Origin: Candidatus Moraniibacteriota bacterium
GTDB lineage: Bacteria; Patescibacteriota; Minisyncoccia; Moranbacterales; UBA2206
DNA: 41,827 nucleotides
Reading direction: 5' to 3'
Assembly: GCA_030679995.1 (NCBI GenBank)
Contig: JAUXSK010000018.1
Location: 1 to 41,827 of the forward strand
Of the stretch, positions 39,125 through 41,827 are shown in pieces (the stretch's first letter is position 1; each line of letters begins with the position of its first letter). Below the pieces are notes generated by a model. It ran no database searches. It was not told the origin of the DNA and saw nothing but the letters and a program-made list of their open reading frames with translations. The position numbers were made by a program, and so were the translations under genes.

Positions 39125-41533
39125 TTGGAAAATAAAAAGTCTAAAAAAATAACCTGTTTGTTTTTAGCGATATTCGTCTTATTCGCCGGTTTTGTATTTT
39201 TACAGGACACTAAAAACATTTGTGCCCAAACGGCGGATCCGTTAGATTCAGTTTTTAATTCAGGCGGGTCCGATCTTACGCTAACACCCGGGGAGTCCGT
39301 ACCTATTCCAAAGCCATCCACCAATCCAACAGATTTGGATAATGCCACATCCGCCATAGCACTCGATTCCAAGGCCACTGCAGGAGAGGCGAGAACGGGC
39401 GGGGTCAGAGACGGAGTTTTGGATTCTTGCGCTAATCCGGTTGGTTTTTTAGGCAGCCCACTTGCTTGTTCGCTCATAGTTGTTTTGCATGTTGCTGGCT
39501 GGGTGTTAAATATTGCCGTCATTCTTTTCGCGTGGATTATCGACGCAGAAAAATTAAGAGCCATTTTAGTGCATCCCGCTATATTTAAATCATGGTCTCT
39601 TGTGCGTGATTTTCTTAATATCGGTTTTATTCTAGTACTACTTTTTTCTGCCTTTTCCACTATTTTCCAGGTAGATAAATACAGCTATAAAAAAATTCTA
39701 CTTTGGCTAGTCATTATGGCCCTACTGGTCAATTTCAGCTATCCCATCACCCGATTCATTATTGACGTCAGCAATACATTAATGTATACCCTCCTAAGTA
39801 GAGAATTCGGATCAGCCGTCAATGAACCGCAAAAATTATTATTTTCTACGAACGCCTTTGATGAGCTCAAGAATATAATCGCACCACCCAATGGCAACGA
39901 CACAAGCCTTTCCCAATTACTAACTTCCGTAATATTTATTTTCCTGCTAGCCTTGACTGTTTTGTCAATGGCGATTTTATTCATAATCCGCACTGTAGCC
40001 TTAGCGATCCTAATCATTTTCTCTCCTGTAGCGTTTATTGGATCGGTCATCGGCAAAGGCGGACAATGGTGGGACTATCTTTTCAAATATGCCCTCTTCG
40101 GTCCGATTATGGTGTTTATGTTGATTGTTTCCACAAAAATTATGGAAGCTATGGGAGATGTCCCTCTTTCCGGCGATGCTTACGGAGGGACAAGTGTGGC
40201 CGACTCATCATTAGTGGCCACTATGGCCCGCTTTGTAATACCGCTTGTCGTGCTATGGATTGGTATGGGCGTAGCGCAAAAGATGGGCATCGAAGGCGCC
40301 TCGATGGCACTGGCTAACGCGCAAGGAATGGCTAAGTGGACGGGCGGGTTGCTTAAAAAAGGCAGCCTTGCTGGACTCAAGGCCGTTGATAGGAATACAT
40401 TGGCAAAATGGCATGTAAGTCCTAGACAATTTCTAAGGGCCTGGAAACAAAGCACTGAAGAAGCGGAATCTGATAAACTTTCTGCTGGCACAGGAATTTG
40501 GCATGACCGGATAAACAAAACTTTCAGCCTTGGTAAGCATAGGACCAATTATGCCGATCTTGAAAGACAGAAGCTGGTGAGCAAAAAATCCAAGGAACTA
40601 AAAGAAATTAGTGAAGAAGCCCCTTATCTGTTAGATAAATTATCCGGATCCATGGGATCAAATTCCCCGGAAGCAGTAGCTGAAATGAAAGCGATTTTCA
40701 GAATAATTTATGGGAACAATGATCAGGATGAACTTATGGATTATATACGAGGCAATATCGCCAAAAAGACTGACGTTGGTAAAAGATTTGAGGCCATGGG
40801 ATTTGATGAAAAAAATTCTACCATTTCAGGTGAAAATGTCAGCAACGCGGTAATCAAGCTTATGGGACATTCGAAAGTTAAGCCCGATGAAATAAACAAA
40901 GAATTGCTGGACTTGGGAAATATAGCGGCAACCAAGGGAGGTATCGGCTATGGAGCCGTTGAATACAACCAAGAAACCAAACAATTTGAACGCGTTGCCG
41001 GAATCAAAGAAAAAGAAGGCAAACAGGCTTGGGCGGTCGCTTCCAAAATCATGACCACGGGTGAAGCGCAAAATATCCCCAAAACGATGCATAGAAACCA
41101 TTTTACAGATCAAGACGAGAGACTGAATGAGGAAGGCAAAGCGCTTCTTCGCAAATATGCCTCTCCGACAGCGATCAAACATATAGAAAGACATAAACCT
41201 GATTTTTACAAATCAATCTGCTTGGAAACCGATGCCAAGGGAGTAACAACAGCTGACAAGATGTTATTATATGCCTCTAATTTGCAAAAGGGAACAGCAG
41301 ATGGCTGGGATCCAACTCAACAAAAACACAGCACTACTTTGCACAACCCCGAACAAGCTCTTAGCGCGGCCGCTTGGACCGTAGCATTACAAACCAGAGC
41401 CGGCGTACCAAAAGCAACTATAGAAAATAAACTAAAAGGTCTATTCAGCAAAGATGATATAGCAAAGATAATAAATCTGTCAACTAATAAAGATGTTGAT
41501 GCATCACCAGACAGTGAGAAAAAAGGAAAATAA
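39125..41533 (+). CDS. VirB6/TrbL-like polytopic membrane protein
   Basis: 802 residues. It starts at TTG 39125; no in-frame ATG lies before the signal-like segment (about 10-26, LFLAIFVLFAGFVFLQ). Six or so membrane helices fall at about 115-140, 160-182, 190-215, 262-300, 315-335 and 360-378 (for example ILLWLVIMALLVNFSYPITR; AILIIFSPVAFIGSVIGKGG), the pattern of VirB6/TrbL channel components of type IV secretion systems. A ~420-residue charged cytoplasmic region follows (EAMGFDEKNSTISGENVSNA). The IFSPVAF motif with following GGQWWDYLFKYALFGP is typical of TrbL-like proteins in CPR. Neighbouring gene products are exported, supporting a secretion or conjugation apparatus. Confidence 0.65.
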   Translation: MENKKSKKITCLFLAIFVLFAGFVFLQDTKNICAQTADPLDSVFNSGGSDLTLTPGESVPIPKPSTNPTDLDNATSAIALDSKATAGEARTGGVRDGVLDSCANPVGFLGSPLACSLIVVLHVAGWVLNIAVILFAWIIDAEKLRAILVHPAIFKSWSLVRDFLNIGFILVLLFSAFSTIFQVDKYSYKKILLWLVIMALLVNFSYPITRFIIDVSNTLMYTLLSREFGSAVNEPQKLLFSTNAFDELKNIIAPPNGNDTSLSQLLTSVIFIFLLALTVLSMAILFIIRTVALAILIIFSPVAFIGSVIGKGGQWWDYLFKYALFGPIMVFMLIVSTKIMEAMGDVPLSGDAYGGTSVADSSLVATMARFVIPLVVLWIGMGVAQKMGIEGASMALANAQGMAKWTGGLLKKGSLAGLKAVDRNTLAKWHVSPRQFLRAWKQSTEEAESDKLSAGTGIWHDRINKTFSLGKHRTNYADLERQKLVSKKSKELKEISEEAPYLLDKLSGSMGSNSPEAVAEMKAIFRIIYGNNDQDELMDYIRGNIAKKTDVGKRFEAMGFDEKNSTISGENVSNAVIKLMGHSKVKPDEINKELLDLGNIAATKGGIGYGAVEYNQETKQFERVAGIKEKEGKQAWAVASKIMTTGEAQNIPKTMHRNHFTDQDERLNEEGKALLRKYASPTAIKHIERHKPDFYKSICLETDAKGVTTADKMLLYASNLQKGTADGWDPTQQKHSTTLHNPEQALSAAAWTVALQTRAGVPKATIENKLKGLFSKDDIAKIINLSTNKDVDASPDSEKKGK

Positions 41534-41599
41534 AAACATCCTCAGGAATAATTCTGCACAAAAAACCTAGTCACACAATCAACTGACAAATAAAATCTT

Positions 41600-41827
41600 A
41601 TGGAAGACATAACCACAATAATTCGTGATTCCAAAGACGCTATCAATTTTTGGGATGACACCGAAGCTAAAAAGCTATTGAAAAAAATAGCATCTTTCAC
41701 AACCGCTCAAAATTTAACTCAAACTGATCCGAATACCTATCAAAAATTACAGAAACTTAGTCTCTATCTGAAAATTGTGGCTTTTCCAGGCCTCCCCGAT
41801 GAAGAATCCGCTGAAATATTGCGCAAC
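41600..41827 (+). CDS. Start of a soluble protein, cut by the window end
   Basis: ATG 41600 opens a frame that stays open for 76 codons to the last base (MEDITTIIRDSKDAINFWDD ... TEAKKLLKKIASFTTAQN). No signal or membrane segment appears in this part; it is charged and helical. Same orientation, 66 bases after the VirB6-like gene, so probably the next operon member. Not recognised. Confidence 0.7.
   Translation, partial: MEDITTIIRDSKDAINFWDDTEAKKLLKKIASFTTAQNLTQTDPNTYQKLQKLSLYLKIVAFPGLPDEESAEILRN

Noticed and set aside
1-41827. CRISPR array, prophage or rRNA genes.
   Set aside because: No regularly spaced direct repeats, phage structural genes or rRNA sequences were seen in the window.

Overview
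The window looks like a chromosomal segment of a Candidate Phyla Radiation bacterium (Patescibacteria, probably Parcubacteria-like). This is inferred from the compact genes, A/T-rich spacers, many small orphan membrane proteins, palindromic repeats and gene content; there is no rRNA here to prove it. TGA works as a stop (the DUF167 gene ends in TGA), so the standard bacterial code applies and not the TGA=Gly code of Gracilibacteria. Anaerobic life is suggested by a class III ribonucleotide reductase with its activase.

Layout. 1-3972: anaerobic nucleotide reduction (nrdD, a separate glycyl-radical protein, nrdG) and two small genes. 3973-5945: two tiny ORFs with their own signals, then comEC. 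5946-6597: a nest of palindromic repeats. 6598-10078 (minus): metallo-beta-lactamase-fold protein, small membrane protein, gyrA. 10424-15426 (plus): ribosomal protein S1, cytidylate-kinase-like protein, tilS, ftsH. 15481-16723 (minus): tRNA-Ile(CAU), tRNA-Val(GAC), Xer recombinase. 16947-20413: LysM-CHAP cell-wall protein and, convergent, the PcrA/UvrD helicase. 20488-26944: a repeat, rpsO, then an accessory block (NYN nuclease-like protein, orphan gene, two P-loop kinases, unusual HAD-like protein) separating rpsO from pnp. 27112-29062: orphan membrane protein and a large non-coding region that I read as one independently transcribed, highly structured RNA. 29125-33173: yraN, dksA-like, lspA (with a repeat inserted in its coding sequence), comM, G5/RlpA-like wall protein. 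33237-34244 (minus): two PEP-CTERM-type surface proteins in G+C-richer DNA. 34473-36907: ksgA and a UbiA-type prenyltransferase fused to an extra membrane domain. 37107-end: an operon of exported and membrane proteins, one VirB6/TrbL-like, running off the window.

Working together. nrdD, the glycyl-radical protein and nrdG form one dNTP-synthesis unit. tilS makes the lysidine that lets the nearby tRNA-Ile(CAU) read AUA. S1, S15, KsgA and PNPase belong to translation and RNA turnover. The CHAP and G5/RlpA proteins remodel peptidoglycan; LspA, ComEC and the VirB6-like operon belong to the envelope and DNA/protein transport.

The most notable points are (1) a class III reductase whose glycyl-radical segment is a separate zinc-ribbon protein, (2) a ~540-nt structured RNA with its own promoter, boxA-like element and terminator, (3) a HAD-like protein with its DxD motif at the C-terminus, beside two PNK/zeta-type kinases, and (4) a palindromic repeat translated in frame inside lspA. 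All calls come from reading the sequence; no database search or folding program was run.
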